Source: Cavia porcellus
Taxonomy: Eukaryota > Chordata > Mammalia > Rodentia > Caviidae
Direction of reading: 5' to 3'
DNA: 64,000 nt
Assembly (NCBI RefSeq): GCF_034190915.1
Contig: NW_026947506.1
Location: forward strand, 12,523,501 to 12,587,500
The position numbers were made by a program, and so were the translations under genes. Below are positions 22,706 to 35,351 of the stretch, in pieces; positions within the stretch are counted from its first letter, which is position 1, and each line of letters opens with the position of its first letter. The notes under the pieces were generated by a model. It was not told where the DNA came from. It searched no databases and worked only from the letters and a program-made list of their open reading frames with translations.

Positions 22706-23380
22706 TTCTCAGCGGTGCATGGGTCATTCTCTAAAATAGACCATATATTAACCCACAGGACATATTTCAATAAATGCAAAAGAGTTGAAATTATCCCTTG
22801 TGTGTTATCGGATCATTGTGCTATGAAATTAGAAATTAATGATAAAACATGCTGCAAAAATCCCACAAACAAATGGAAACTGAATAACACACTTTGAGAA
22901 ATCAGTGTGTCACAGAGGAAATTAAAGAAGAAATTAACAATATCTACAAACAATTGAAAACTGAAATACAACTTACCGGAATATTTGCGATGCAATGGAA
23001 GTTGTCCTCGGAGGAAACTTTATTGCACTGAGTTCCCACATCAGGAAAACACAATGAATACAAATACAAATCTGATGTTACACCTCAAACATCTAGAAAA
23101 AGAAGAGCAAGTGAAGCCCAAAGCCAAAAGAAGAGAGGAATTTAGAAAAATCAGAGCAGAAATCAATGCAATAGAGACTAAGAAAACAATCCAAAATATC
23201 AATGAATCAAAGAGCTGGTTCTTTGAAAGAATAAATAAAATCAATAAGCCCCTAACCAATGTTATTAAAAAGGGAAGAAAAAGCTCAAATTCATGCAATA
23301 AAGAATGAAAAAGGAAAATCACTACAGACCCTGTAGGAATACAGAACATTGTCAACATCTATTTTGAAAAATTCTACTCT

Positions 23381-23514
23381 GAAAGGTTTGATAGGGGCTG
23401 GAGATTTAGCTCAGTGGCATAAGCGCCTGCTGTGCAAGCAGGCAGTCATGAGTTCAATCCCTGGTACCTATAAAAACAAAAAAGACCAAAAAAAAAAAAA
23501 AGAAAGGCTTGATA
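23381..23514 (+). repeat. ID-like SINE in L1 ORF2 with 13-bp target-site duplication
   Basis: gaaaggtttgata (23,381-23,393) and gaaaggcttgata (23,502-23,514) flank a well-preserved SINE: ggggctggagatttagctca, box B gagttcaatccc, and an A-rich tail. Confidence 0.92.
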
Positions 23515-26500
23515 ACACAGAAGAAATAGACAGATTCCTGGAGGCATATGAATTACCAAAGCTAGGTCAAGAAGATGTAAAACTGCTGAATAACTAATTT
23601 CTATTAATGATATTGAAAATGTAATTAGGTCCTTACTTAAAAAAGATGATCCCAGACAGATTCACTGCTGAACTCTACAAGAAATACAAAGAAGACCTAA
23701 TGCTGACACTCCTCAAATTCTTCAATGAAATTGAAAGGAAAGCAATCTTACCTGTCCTTCCTAGAAGCAAATATTACTCTAGTACCAAAACCTGAGAAAG
23801 ACCCAACTGAAAAAGAGAACTATAGACCAATATCCCTAATGAATACAGATGCAAAAATCCTCAATAAAATATTGGCAAATTAGATGCAGCAAGTCATCAA
23901 GAAGATTATACACTATGGCCAAGTGGGATTCATCCCAGGCATGCAGGGTTCATTCAACATACATAAATTGATAAATGCAATCCCATACCAATAGAGCCAA
24001 ATGTAAGAATCACATGAAAATTTCTACAGATGCAGAAAAAGCTTTGATAAGGTCCAACACTGATTTATGACAAGAACCTTAAAGAAAACTGTAATAGATT
24101 GTCTTTACCTCAGTACAATAAAGGCTGTCTATGAAAAAATAACAGCCAGTATCATACAAAATGGCCAAAAATTGAAGGACTTTACTGGAAAATCAGGCAT
24201 AAGACAAGGATGTGTCTAAGCACCACTCCTATTTAATATAGTACTGGAAATACTAGCCAGAATAGCAAGACAAGAGAGAGAAATAAAAGGTGTAAAGATA
24301 GGAAAAGAAGTCAAATTATCATTATTTGCAGATGACATGATACACTACATAGCAGACCCACTAAACTCCTTTGAAAGACTCCAAGATATAAATAATAAAT
24401 TCAGCAATGTGGCTGGATACAAAATCAAAACTCAAAAATCAATAGCATTCCTCTAGACTAACAACAAAATCAGAGAGAGAAATAAGAGAAGTTACACCCT
24501 TCACACTAGCAACCAAAAAATTGAAATATTTAGGAATTACTCTTGTGAAAGACCTATACAGGGAAATTTATAATACACTGAAAAATGAAATTTAAGATGA
24601 TCTCAGAAAATGGAAAGACATCCATTGCTCATGGATAGAAAGAATAAATATTGTGAAAATGGCCATTCTCTGAAAACTGTTATACAGATTCAATGCAATC
24701 CCAATAAAAATACCATCAATATAATTGATAGATCTACAGGAATGACTCCTAAAATTCATCTGGAGTGAGAAGAGACCTAGAATAACAAAGACAGTTCTAA
24801 GCAGCAAAGGAAAGGCAGGAGGCATCACAATCCCTGACTTCAAGTTATACTACAAAGCAACTGTAGTAAAATCAACATGGTACTGGAACCCATACAGAGC
24901 GCAAGATCAGTGGAATAGATTAGAAAATACAACCACAACCTCAAACACACTCAGCTTATCTTTGATAAAGGGACCAAATATGTTCACTGGAAGAACCACA
25001 GTCTCTTTAATAAATGTGTTGGAAAAACTGACTCTCCGTACGCCGAAAACTAAAACTACTCTTATGCCTAACAACGTGTACTAAAATAAAATCTAAATGG
25101 ATCATAGATCTGAATATTAAAATAGAAACACTAAATTTATTGGAAGACAAATTGGGTAAAAACCTTGAAGACATAGGAGTAGGTAGAGAATTCATGAACA
25201 GGACTCAAACCGCATGGGAAATACTTCCCAGAATCACTAACTGGGATCACTTCTTATTAAAAAGTTTCTGCACATCAAAGCAAATCTCCAGCATAGTGAA
25301 AAGAAAACCCACAAACTGGGAAATAATCTTAATGAACTGCCCCTCAAACAAAGGATTTCTGTCTAAAACATATAAAGAATTAAAAAAAACAGCCCTCCAA
25401 AATTCAAAGACCCAATCCAAAAATGGGCATTTGAGATGAATACATAATTCTCAGAAGAAGAAATACAAATGGCAAATAAATGCATGAAAAAATGTTCACC
25501 ATTAATCATTAGAGAAATGCAAATTAAAACCACATTGAGATTTCATCTCACTCCTGAAAGAATGGCCAAGATCAAGAAAACCACCAACAACAAATGCTGG
25601 AAAGGCTGTGGGGGAAAAGGGATTCTCCTGCACTCCTGGTGGGTATGTAGACTGGTGTAACCATTGCGGAAGTCATTCTGGAGATTTCTCAGAAAGCTGG
25701 GATTGGAAGCCCTATTTGACTCAGCTATTCCACTTCTATGTACATTCCCAGAAGTACTGAAAGCATCATATTACAGTGATATATATGCACCGTGTTTATA
25801 GAAGCACAATTTTTAATAGCCAGACCTTGGAAACACCATAAGTGTCCATCAGCTGAGGAATGGAAAAAAAATTGTGATATTTTTATACAATGGAGTACTA
25901 CTCAGCTATAAATAATGATCACATTGAGATATTTATAAATAAATAGATGCAGCTTGAGACCAAACTCATAAGTGAAATAAATCAAACTCACATGTATAAA
26001 TACCAAAGTTTCCCTAGTGTAGGAAATGATAAGAATACATAAAAGTATGTGGTAATCATGCTTCCAAATCATATTGGTTGGAAGCCATATAATGTTCTCA
26101 CTTATTATGTGGAATGGTTTTAATCTGGGTTGTTCAATTTTATTGTCTGTAGTAATAAGAATAGCTATTTTGAAGAAACCAAGACATCATAATAGCTAGG
26201 GCTGATTTAATATCATCTTGTTTTGAAGTCCCATCAAGCCGTTGTTCATCTGTTTCCATAGGTTTTCACATGTTGTATCTTATTATATTTTAATATATGT
26301 GATAGTATAATGAAAAATTTTTATAGGCATAGAGATAATATAGAAACCATTATTCATTTTCTGTTAGCTGGTTCTAAATACCCTGTAATACTTTCATTCT
26401 CTTGAATGGTTTCACACTGTCTTGATATGTTTGATGCTGTAGTATATGAAATTATACTCAAATATTTCAAGGAAAGAGACATTATGGTAACTACTATTAT

Positions 26501-27469
26501 GTTAAGTTATCTGGTGGTGAAAACAATGAGACTTAAATTGTTTGGTTCTGACCTGTGTTGTTCTGTTGTTATGTCCTCTTTTATCTCAATCTTCCTTTTT
26601 TTTTTCCTTTTTGGAAAAAAATTAATGTATTTTTTAAATTATTTTTTAATTAAATGAAAAATAAATTTAAAAATCACAGGATATATTATAATAACATTTT
26701 TGTTTTTGTATTAACCTGATTTGAACCCCTGTATTTGTCTCCCCATCTTGTTCTGACTGATTTTACTATATTCTGTTTTGTTTGATACTATCAAGTTTTA
26801 GGGTATAGGCAACCACTCTGAAGGCAATAAGATTTACTATGATGCACATTATTATTTGACTATTATCCTCTTTTGAAGTTCTGTAAGGTCTCCAGTATTT
26901 AGGTTTTATTGGTATTGTTCTGTACTGTTTTGTTCAATTCTATTATACCTGATGATATAGGCAACTGTTTTTAAGATAGCTAGAGGCATAATGGTAACCA
27001 TTGTTGATCACCTGTTATACTGTTTTTACATCATGTACTATGTCCACCCTTCTCTTCTAACTGACTCTGTTTTGCTTTGTTGCATTTGGTTTTTTTCTCT
27101 TCAAAAAAAAAGTTATAAGGACTGTGGGAGTAAAAAACCCACAACGTGTAAATGTTATTGTAAAAAAGAGAGGAAAAGAAAGTGATCTGAATGGTATAAC
27201 TGCATGTATATTTAAGTGTGTAAGATAGAAAGCCGTATTACTAAGTTTTTATTGGATCATTGAATAGAACTGTTTGCAAACTCACTGTTTGAATATCCAC
27301 TTTGAATACTTTAATTCTGTAATTTGAACAGCTATTTCTAAGATGACAATATGTAATCTATTAACTAGTGATTTCTTACTGCATATTGTTTTTCTTGAAA
27401 TTCTGTATTGTACCCTTTTACTGTTTTGTTTTGTTTGTCTTTAAATAAAAAAAGAAGTTTGCAGCATTG

Positions 27470-27715
27470 CTGGGCAATAAGAACACACTGAAACATTTCT
27501 CAAGAAAATATGGCTAGAGATATGGATATGCACATGTGCCCTGATTTGAACCCCAAGCTGAAAAAAATAAAATGGCCTAGTTGGATAAAATTTATGAGAA
27601 AAATCTAAACAATGAATCCAAGTACCCCACTCTATACTGCTCAATGATGATATCCCCTACTTCATCCTCTACTAGGGAACCATTCATGCTATAGGAAGCC
27701 CTCCTTCTCTGAGTT
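27470..27715. repeat. Block D, copy 1 (right part)
   Basis: Continues the alignment with block D copy 2 at 50,104-50,350 (gatatgcacatgtgccctga shared). Together with 17,165-19,491 it shows the L1 inserted into an already duplicated, or later duplicated, locus. Confidence 0.85.
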
Positions 27716-29829
27716 CTGCTGGGTTCTAATTTACATAGTTCCCAGGGCAAGGGCATGCTGATGGGGCAGGAAGAGGCTACAGGGTGATCACTGATGGGTC
27801 ATTGTCATATCCATGTATGTGACATTAGCAGGAGAGGATTATGGTTAATGTAGGCACATTATATGCTCATATGAGGGAGAGATGGGGAGACAGCAATGGG
27901 GCGGCTGCACTGCTCCCTACAACTGGCCAGACTGTTTAGATCTATGTTTAATTTTAAAAGTCCTAAGGAAACTTGAAGAAATAATCAATACAAAAGTTTG
28001 ATGTCAATATTTCTTCATAAATTTTCAAGAAATGACAAATTTGAAGTGGAGCGCTCCTCAAATACATATGTTGTATGGTTTTCAATCAATCACTTGTGCC
28101 TATCTAGACATTTTACAGTGCATTTGTATTTCAACATGGAACATTTTAATTAAAGATGTTAAACTGAAATGTACTTTTCACTTTCAAGTATGGGTCATTT
28201 CAATGTATTTAAAGTTTGTCTTTAAAACTTAATTTTTATATTTATTGGTGAATTGAAATTTTAACCCTGCATTTGTTCTAATCTTTTGGTGCACATGCTT
28301 CATTTTCTGTCATAAATGATGTTTTTGAATTTGCTATATTTGCCATTAAGATAAACATTTATGGAAACTCGGACTATGCGTTTATAACAAAGTTGTGTTC
28401 TTTTCACATAACTTGTACATTAATGAATGTTATATTTTTCATGTAGTGCTGAGAGACTGCTTACATCCTAACACCACTGGATATCCTACCATGTACATGA
28501 TGTTGACTGCTTTTCTTTCTCACTGGAGCCAATATTGGGCATTTAAGTAAATCTTTGTTTTTCTAACTATCAGAATTTTACCCTGTTATGTTTATATTGC
28601 ATCTTTACTTTGCTAGTAAACTTTCCCCACATGTACCAGAAGTAAATGATACCACTGTGAATATTTGATTGCCCCAGACTGACAGAACCATAACTTGTAT
28701 CCAAAAGCATATCACAAATTATATTAATGACTCCAGAAAGTATGAAATGTGTTGATTTATGAGTAACCATACTTTGAAAGGAATTTTTCTCAACTGTGGA
28801 GTTCCTATGGGAAAAACATGCTACTCTATGCATCATGCAAATGCCTGTATTTTATTCTTGAGGTTGTGAGACCACTATATATTTTGTAATAATCACTGCT
28901 TTTCCCTGTGAAACTTAACTATGTCATGAAGGGAAAACTAAGATTTTAGTTGTCAATACAGTAAAAAGGGAATTTTCTCAATTATAATTCAGATTGTGTT
29001 CTGCTTTACTGAATTGTAAATTTACACAATGGCATGTCTCACTATTCATCAAGACCACTGCCTGATGTTTGTGGTGTGTGCTGATTATCTTTAAACACAT
29101 ACACTGGGCCATGAGAATCAGATGGTTTCCTGTGGCCTTTGGTTTTTAACTTCCATTATAACTTTCATGTAATTTGTAAAGTGTTTAAGGCAGTGTTGGT
29201 GAATACATAATTTACTTAGGTTCCAATGTAATTATGTTTTTAAATCTGTGGTGTCTGAAAACACAAGTGAACACTGCATTAAAAACCACTAATGCAGTGA
29301 AGAACACCTAATCTTTGCCCTAGCCTCAATTATGCTAGGACACATCAATTACCAACCTGTTGTGTAATCACCACTAAAATTATGTCTGTTTTGTATCTGA
29401 ACCATCTGATATACTTCACAAAGTAAAAGACACTCTAAAGTACATTGTCAGCTCTATATACTACAGCAACGTGGCCAGATTCCCTGCATCACATTTCTGC
29501 TTACCATCATCAGGAAATTTTGAATTGTGTATTTCTATTCCAGCTAGTAACAGAATATTGGATCTCTAAGACATATATCCTGAGTACGTGCACTTTCTCA
29601 TTTTACCATAAAAATAAATCTTGGTGGTCCTGTTGATTCGTGCTTGTAATCATAGCACCTCAAGGGGCTTATATTAGTGGAAGAGAAAGTTGAGTGAAGT
29701 CTCACAACTTAATGTGACAATGTCTCAAACTAAATCTTCAAGTTCTGCAGATGTACCCTAGTGCTTTAGTATTGTCCATTTCCTCCCCAGTGTCAACATT
29801 ATTTTAATACTAACAATTACACATCAGTT
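27716..29829. other. Unassigned AT-rich DNA
   Basis: No long open frame, no duplicate elsewhere in the window and no repeat family that I recognise. It separates blocks D and A in this unit. Confidence 0.4.
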
Positions 29830-30429
29830 GTCCTTTTATCACTAGGCCACCTAGAATTTATCCTCAAGCATCACTTTGTAAGTACAATTGTTTATATATT
29901 AACTATGCTGAGCATCATTGGGGCAGTTGTCATTTTAACCAGTTGAATCTTGTACTGAATACATTAGAATTTTCACTTTTATATTTCTTGTACATATTAA
30001 CAAAATGTGCAATTTTTGATAATAATTACACTGATAAAGAGTTATGTATAAAGGTCTAAGCTAAATGTGATTCCTTCATTTCCAGTATCAGGAGAGGATG
30101 AGACAGGACAATCATGTCATTGAAGCTGACTTCAGGAGGCAAATTTGCTAGATGGTTTAGCAGAGTGTGTAGTAGTTTTGTTTATACCTGCATTTGAAGT
30201 TTAAAAAAAAAGTATTTTGAGGTCAACAATATAAGTGTAGTATAAGATAAAGAAATCACTATTGCAAATCATGATTCTTGGGGTCAGGAAATGTACTTTT
30301 CATGAAACATGGTGAAACATGAGTGAGCCAGGCATTCCATGTTCTGAAATGTTGAGGCATTAAATAAATTTTTTTAATGCTATTGCTGCTGTTTTGTGTA
30401 GAAAATAGGATAGATTGACAAAACAAACA

Positions 30430-31190
30430 AAAAGCATTATATAAGATTTTAATACTCCTGCACAAACATAGAAGAGAAAAAAAAGTAAAACAAAAAAGGA
30501 TGAAGAAATAACCTACAGAATGGGAGAAGGTTTGAGTGTTACTCCCTGACAGTGAACATGTAAAACCAACATGAATATGACATGAATACACAGTTTTCAG
30601 AATAAGTATGAATTGCCAAGAAATACCTGATGAACTATTGAATAACTTTGCACAATAATGAAATGCAAATAAGGACACCCTCTCATTGCAGAGAGAATGA
30701 ATCACCACAAAGTCAAAAGAATGTTCATAGGGGCTGGGGATTTAGGTCAGTGGCATAAGCACCTGCCTTGCAAGCAGGTGGTCATGAGTTCGATCCCCAG
30801 TACTGATTAAAATAAATAAATAAATAAAATACATATAAAAGAATGTTCATGAGACTGCATGAGTAAAAGAAATATTTAACCTTGTTGGTGGTAATGTAAG
30901 TAAGGAATTCAACCACTACTGAAGTCAGTGTTCAGAGTATTCAAAAGACTAAAATAGTAAGTCTGCTCAGTGCAGTGCTTCTTTCAGTAGGTCTCTTCCC
31001 CAAAGAGTTAAATATATATTGCAGTGATTCATGCATATTCATGTTTACTTCAGTAATAGTCACTTTCTCTGTGGTGAGCACCACCAAACACTGCTCCATC
31101 ACCACAAAATTCCAATGATGAATAACAAATATTCATCAGTGTACTCCATTCAGTAAGGGATATGATATTTTCTTATGAAATGGGCTCTAA
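30430..31190 (+). mobile_element. Old L1 3' fragment (ORF2 C-terminus)
   Basis: Weak but colinear match to the L1 ORF2 end: acagaatgggagaaggttt, gaaatgcaaat, ttgttggtggtaatgtaagt, and the tattcatcagtgtactcc region. It is much more diverged than the other L1s and shared with 56,510-57,180, so it predates the duplication. Confidence 0.6.
30715..30850 (+). repeat. ID-like SINE with 14-bp target-site duplication, private to block A copy 1
   Basis: aaaagaatgttcat at 30,715-30,728 and 30,837-30,850 flank ggggctggggatttaggtca, box B gagttcgatcccc and an (aaat)n tail. Block A copy 2 has no insertion near 56,850. Confidence 0.92.
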
Positions 31191-31296
31191 GTTAGGTTTT
31201 CCTTGTAGACTACAGGTCAGTATAAGCATGATAGTCATGCTAATGTAACAAGGCCATCAATATTACACTACTGTGTTCATTAGATTAGATATATTT

Positions 31297-31443
31297 GTCT
31301 TTTTGAGGCAGTGTCTTGCTATGAAGTTCAGGATGGCTCTGGGATCACTTTATAATCAAGGCTGGTCTCAAACACTGGTCTAAAAAAATTCTCCTGCCTC
31401 AGAATCTCAAGTACTGGGCTTACAAGCATGTGTCACCAGGCCC
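31297..31443 (-). repeat. B1-like SINE, antisense
   Basis: ttgaggcagtgtcttgctat through ctcaagtactgggcttacaa to aggcccag is reverse-oriented B1/7SL-type sequence. Shared with 57,305-57,441. Confidence 0.75.
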
Positions 31444-31952
31444 AGTTTAGATTTGGGATATTAAATGCATATTCAGTCTATTTTATTTCAACTGTTTTGA
31501 TTGTTAAAGTATTTCCACTTTTTATCTCCAGCATCTGTAACCATGGTGACCTTATTGAGGTGGTGATGTACATGCCACTAGCCTCATGACATTCTCTCCT
31601 GGGTTCAGTGCTGTCAGTGTACTGCAGTGAGACTAATGTGTACATGTGTATGTAACTGTTTCTTTTACTGATTTCCTTAGAAAGATTTTTAAATTTTCCA
31701 TGTATAATGAGAGGGTCAATTACCCTGACTACAGTTTCAGGCAAATGCCTGCAGTTAAATAGAGTGTACAATACACAGACAGCAAACATACCACATAGTT
31801 TCAGTGAGAGATTTGTCAAGGCAGATGAGAAGACTACTTTGTGAAGGTTTGTGTTCCTTATTATTTCTTTTCAATGAGCTTCAGATTTTCTCACTCTCAT
31901 TGATGTGAGGTAAATCAGATGATTACCATAAGATATGGAATGAAATAAGGTA

Positions 31953-32036
31953 TTTTTTTGTACTGAGGATCAAACTTATGACCTTGCACTAGCCATGCAG
32001 ATGTTTATGCCACTGAGATAAGTCCTAGGCCCCATA
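31953..32036 (-). repeat. ID-like SINE, antisense, shared
   Basis: tactgaggatcaaacttatg...ccactgagataagtcctagg is reversed box B/box A. Also at 57,944-58,032. Confidence 0.78.
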
Positions 32037-32186
32037 AAGTCTGTTATGGGTTTTCAATATCTTAGAAACTGTTTTTTTGATGTGGCCCACTTAGAAATGG
32101 AACATGCAGTGAATTGATCATACAGTGGATTGAGTCATCATGATTTTAGACATAGCACAACCATTGAAGGATTCATAGTTGTTCAT

Positions 32187-33522
32187 TGTTGTATGCTAAG
32201 AAAATAGTTTCCTTATATGTGTATTACAGCAAACCTGTAACGTGGCTCACTGAATGTGTCTTTTTCCCTTTTTTCCCTCTGGGTGACCTAATTGATATGT
32301 TAAGCAATGCTCTCCTCTGTAAAGCATTGCAAAAATCTCACCTAATTGGTATGTTTTTTTTTAAGGAGAAAAAGAAAAAAAAAGCAGAAATATGGTACAA
32401 GTTGTACAGAATTTCAGAAAAAAAAATAAACAGTAGGAAATCACTAGTTAATGGATTACATATTGTCATCTTAGAAATATTTGTCTAAGTTACAAAATTA
32501 AAGCATATAAAGTGGACATTCAAACAGTGAGACTGCAAACAGTTCTGTTCAATGATCCAACAAAACTCAATAATATCATTGTCTATCTTATACATTTAAA
32601 TATACATGCAGTTATATCATTTAGAGCACTTTCTTTGATATGTTAACCAGGGTTGCCCTCTACAGACAACAGAAGTGATGCTAAAACAAGCCAACAAGGG
32701 TTGTTAATCACTGTTAGGCACCTCTATTCTCCACTAAAGAGCTAAAGAAAACCAGGATGGCCCTCTAATTTACACTTGTTTGAAGTAACTTGCTTGCATG
32801 CAGAGAGATTTGCTTATTAGCATAACCCTTTACCTGAACTTGATCCCCCTCCCCAGAAAGAAAGAAAAACATAGCCACTGTTTTCCTGTTCTGTAGCAAG
32901 ACTTATTGCCTCCACTCTCCCCTCACCTATCTATCTAGGCTAGGCCATAAAGACTTTGGGTTTCTGGTGACCCCTTCCCGACCCAGTGGTGGTCTGTCAT
33001 GAAATGTGCCTTAGCTTCAAAGAAATTACAGGAAAATGTTGTGGCTTAACCCTAATACTCCAAAAGGGTTAAGTTCCAAATCCTTGTACAAACTTAAGTT
33101 TCAGCTTCTTGTAACTTTTGATCCCTTCCTACCTGTTAGTGTTAATGAGCTGTCCTGAGATAATTAACTTTCTACTTTCTTCTCCAAGTGTTGTTGCAGA
33201 TGTGCCATTCCAAGACAATGCTTATCTGCAGTATGGGAGTAACTTAAAGGCACCAAAGGATGCCAAGGTTGTCAGAACTAAGTGGACAGCTTTTTACAGT
33301 TTCCAGATTTGGGTGAACAGTTTAACGGCTCTGTAAGTTTCTCTTGTCCCCCCCCCCTTCTCCTCTGGCCTCTTTTTAAAGCCCTTCCTTCAGTCTCTGG
33401 CACACAGTCTCCAAATTGGCTCCCAGGGACTAGTCACCAGGCCTGGCCTAAATAAAGCCTTTGCTCCCCAAATTTCAGTCTCTTGCTTCCTTGGATTTTA
33501 TACTGGGGTCCAAGGTATTACA
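32187..33522 (+). mobile_element. Probable solo LTR of another ERV family
   Basis: The end matches 52,990-53,144 closely (aataaagcctttgctc, tgcttccttggattttatac, then ...attaca). An AATAAA polyadenylation signal sits about 70 bp before the end. Both candidates begin tgttgta. No target-site repeat is found, and the interior is only weakly similar, so the left boundary is uncertain. An L1 tail is inserted at 32,356-32,634. Confidence 0.45.
32346..32644 (-). mobile_element. Antisense L1 3'-end insertion, 10-bp target-site duplication
   Basis: ttggtatgtt (32,346-32,355) and ttgatatgtt (32,635-32,644) flank about 280 bp of reversed L1 3' UTR that starts with a T run. The interior matches 4,420-4,640 (aggaaatcactagttaatgg). 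Confidence 0.78.
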
Positions 33523-34429
33523 TTGCTCAAAAGGCTCAACGTTTCTTTCTGGTCTACAAAATACCTTCAGCGAACTTGGTAATAACAGTGAATCACATAC
33601 TGTCCCATATATGGTTGCTATTTGCTGAATGGTTTTTATTTTTGTTTTCCCACATATTTTAAAGTTGAAAATGCTTGCTGATGCTAGGTCGAGAAATTGT
33701 GATTACCATTTTTTCAATTTAATCATATATTTCCTATATCCATTATATACATTTTATTTCCTATCATTATGCTAAGTGAAACTGATAAACAATTCTTAAT
33801 GTTACAGTTAGAAATACAGGCAAATAGACAGTGACATAGGCGAATGAAACTCCTGATCTTCATTGTCTGGTATGATTTTGTGTTCTATAAAATCAAAGAA
33901 TGAATTTTAGGAACAACAAAGGTGAAGAACAGAATATAATTATTGAGAGAAATAAAATCAAAGGATTTTTCTTTAGATAGGATATTATGGCAGTGGGGGG
34001 AGGGCAGAACAAGGAGAAGTTTACCTTGAGGTCACTTTCCTATCCCTGATTCAACTTACCTGTGGCATGAAAAGAGTCCCAATCAGCTACTCCCACATCA
34101 GTAATGCCAACTTTACTCACCACCCCAGTCAAAAACAATATGTATAGCCCCACACCAAAATTGCAGCAGAAAAAGCCAAACCCCCAGTCATCGTTGGGTT
34201 CTCTTAATATTCTTAGAATAAATGCCATTTTAAATTTATATTCTCTCTGTTACTGCACTGAAAATCCTATCAAAAAGTTTCTGTCTGAGAGACACTGAAG
34301 TGGATTGCCAAGAACTCTGTATATTCTAGGGACTTTATAGAATAAAATCATTGGATGAGTTGGGTTTAAGGTGGGGAAAACTGGGTAGTCACAAGGCAGA
34401 TGGGCCATGAATGGGACAGAGCTATGCTT
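33523..34429. other. Unassigned AT-rich DNA
   Basis: No duplicate, SINE or L1 recognised; only short open frames. Confidence 0.4.
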
Positions 34430-35351
34430 AGCCAATAACATTAATAATTCAGGTAAAATTCATTACTTTGGGGACAAATGGGGAAGCAAATCCATAGAAA
34501 GCAGGCAGTTTTAGAGAGCAGTGACTCTCTACTAGGGGTATGGGAGGGTGACTCTGACTGAATCAGGGTGAAAGACAATTATTTAGAAAGCCACTTCTTA
34601 GGATATGGATGCATGTGCTTGGAGTTTTGTTCTCAGGCATGGCCCACAACAGGAGGTGTCTGTCTCCCACATAGTTGCAAGATATCTGGGCTTCTGCATT
34701 GGCCACTTCTAGAACCCAGTCCTGTCTCACTTCCTGTAGTATTTCTAACTAACTCAGCTGCCTGTAACAACAGGGCAGGGCTCTCAAAGGAGCCAGAGGA
34801 CAAATTGTCTGATAGCTTGCAGCCTTGGAAGAGACAATCACCTCCTTCTATGGGCCGAATCTCAAGACAAAAGCCACAGGAAACACAACCAAGTGCTAAG
34901 GGACAACAGTGTCCAAACAGTTCTCTGATCAACCTGAAGAACTCAAGAGTCACCACCCCAATGCCTATGCGAAGAATCCCTGCTGGTAAGCATGCCCACT
35001 TCCTATGTGACTTGCTCTCCATTTGCTCATAATTTAATCAATTTTACCTGAGCAATTAACATTATTGGTTGACCACAGTTCTAACCCCACCTTATGCTAA
35101 TCTCAAAAATTCCCATTTTCCCCTCCTTTGACCCACATAACCTCAAGTTTTACTCTATAAAATTTCCTCCAAAAGACAGAGTCTTTTGAAAACTGTGCAG
35201 AACCCCTTCTCTCTCTCAGACAGAAGCTTTCTTTCTCTCAATAATTATATTCCATTCCTAACCTTTGTCTTTCTTAAAATTTATTCTTTAATTTTTGAGA
35301 ACACAAACCCATACCGGACATAAGGTAGGTCAGGAGTTCCATTCCACTACA
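34430..35351 (+). mobile_element. LTR-like element, family shared with 43,991-44,405
   Basis: The first ~330 bp match 43,991-44,405 (catagaaagcaggca and aactaactcagct blocks). Further right, a TATA-like tctataaaattt at about 35,154 is followed by a CT-rich leader and a probable end at actaca (35,351). This order suits U3-TATA-R-U5. The left boundary is not resolved. The 154-codon open frame at 34,568-35,032 is inside it and is taken as chance. Confidence 0.5.

Larger units (their letters stand above)
21778..25990 (+). pseudogene. L1 ORF2 (endonuclease-reverse transcriptase), broken
   Basis: ORF2 nicks the target and reverse-transcribes L1 RNA. Endonuclease motifs lie at 21,800-22,060, and the SDH-like box (VLSDHCAMKLEIND) at 22,797-22,845. 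RT motifs are [15 protein letters not shown] near 23,815-23,865, VGFIPGMQG near 23,920, and the catalytic FADDM near 24,327. The C-terminal part includes LLHSWW near 25,625. The frame is cut by a nested L1 tail (22,354-22,693), an ID-like SINE (23,394-23,501), a stop before MQQ near 23,881 and further frameshifts. Confidence 0.88.
19492..27469 (+). mobile_element. Near full-length LINE-1 with 15-bp target-site duplication
   Basis: The element body is 19,507-27,454: 5' UTR with about 90-bp monomers, ORF1 from about 20,340, ORF2 from 21,778 to about 25,990, and a 3' UTR ending in taaataaaaaaag. The direct repeats aagtttgaagcattg (19,492-19,506) and aagtttgcagcattg (27,455-27,469) differ at one base. 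The paralogous block D has a single uninterrupted site at 50,089-50,103. About 7.95 kb includes two nested L1 tails and one SINE, leaving about 7.1 kb of original element. The coding regions are broken, so it is dead. Confidence 0.92.
29830..32170. repeat. Segmental duplication block A, copy 1
   Basis: Colinear with 55,890-58,160 (e.g. ctatgctgagcatcatt and tggttgtcattttaaccagttga-like blocks). It carries an old L1 piece, a B1-like SINE and an antisense ID-like SINE that are shared by both copies, plus one ID-like SINE private to this copy. Confidence 0.85.

Noticed and set aside
23394..23501. tRNA gene (box A and box B present)
   Set aside because: Target-site duplication, poly(A) tail and many similar copies show a tRNA-derived SINE; no clover-leaf with an acceptor stem.
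30259..30708. 149-codon minus-strand frame
   Set aside because: It is antisense to a decayed L1 ORF2 tail, and the paralog at 56,250-56,730 breaks it.
34568..35032. 154-codon plus-strand frame and a 129-codon minus-strand frame as a host gene
   Set aside because: Both lie in an LTR-like element shared with 43,991-44,405, where the frames are not kept.
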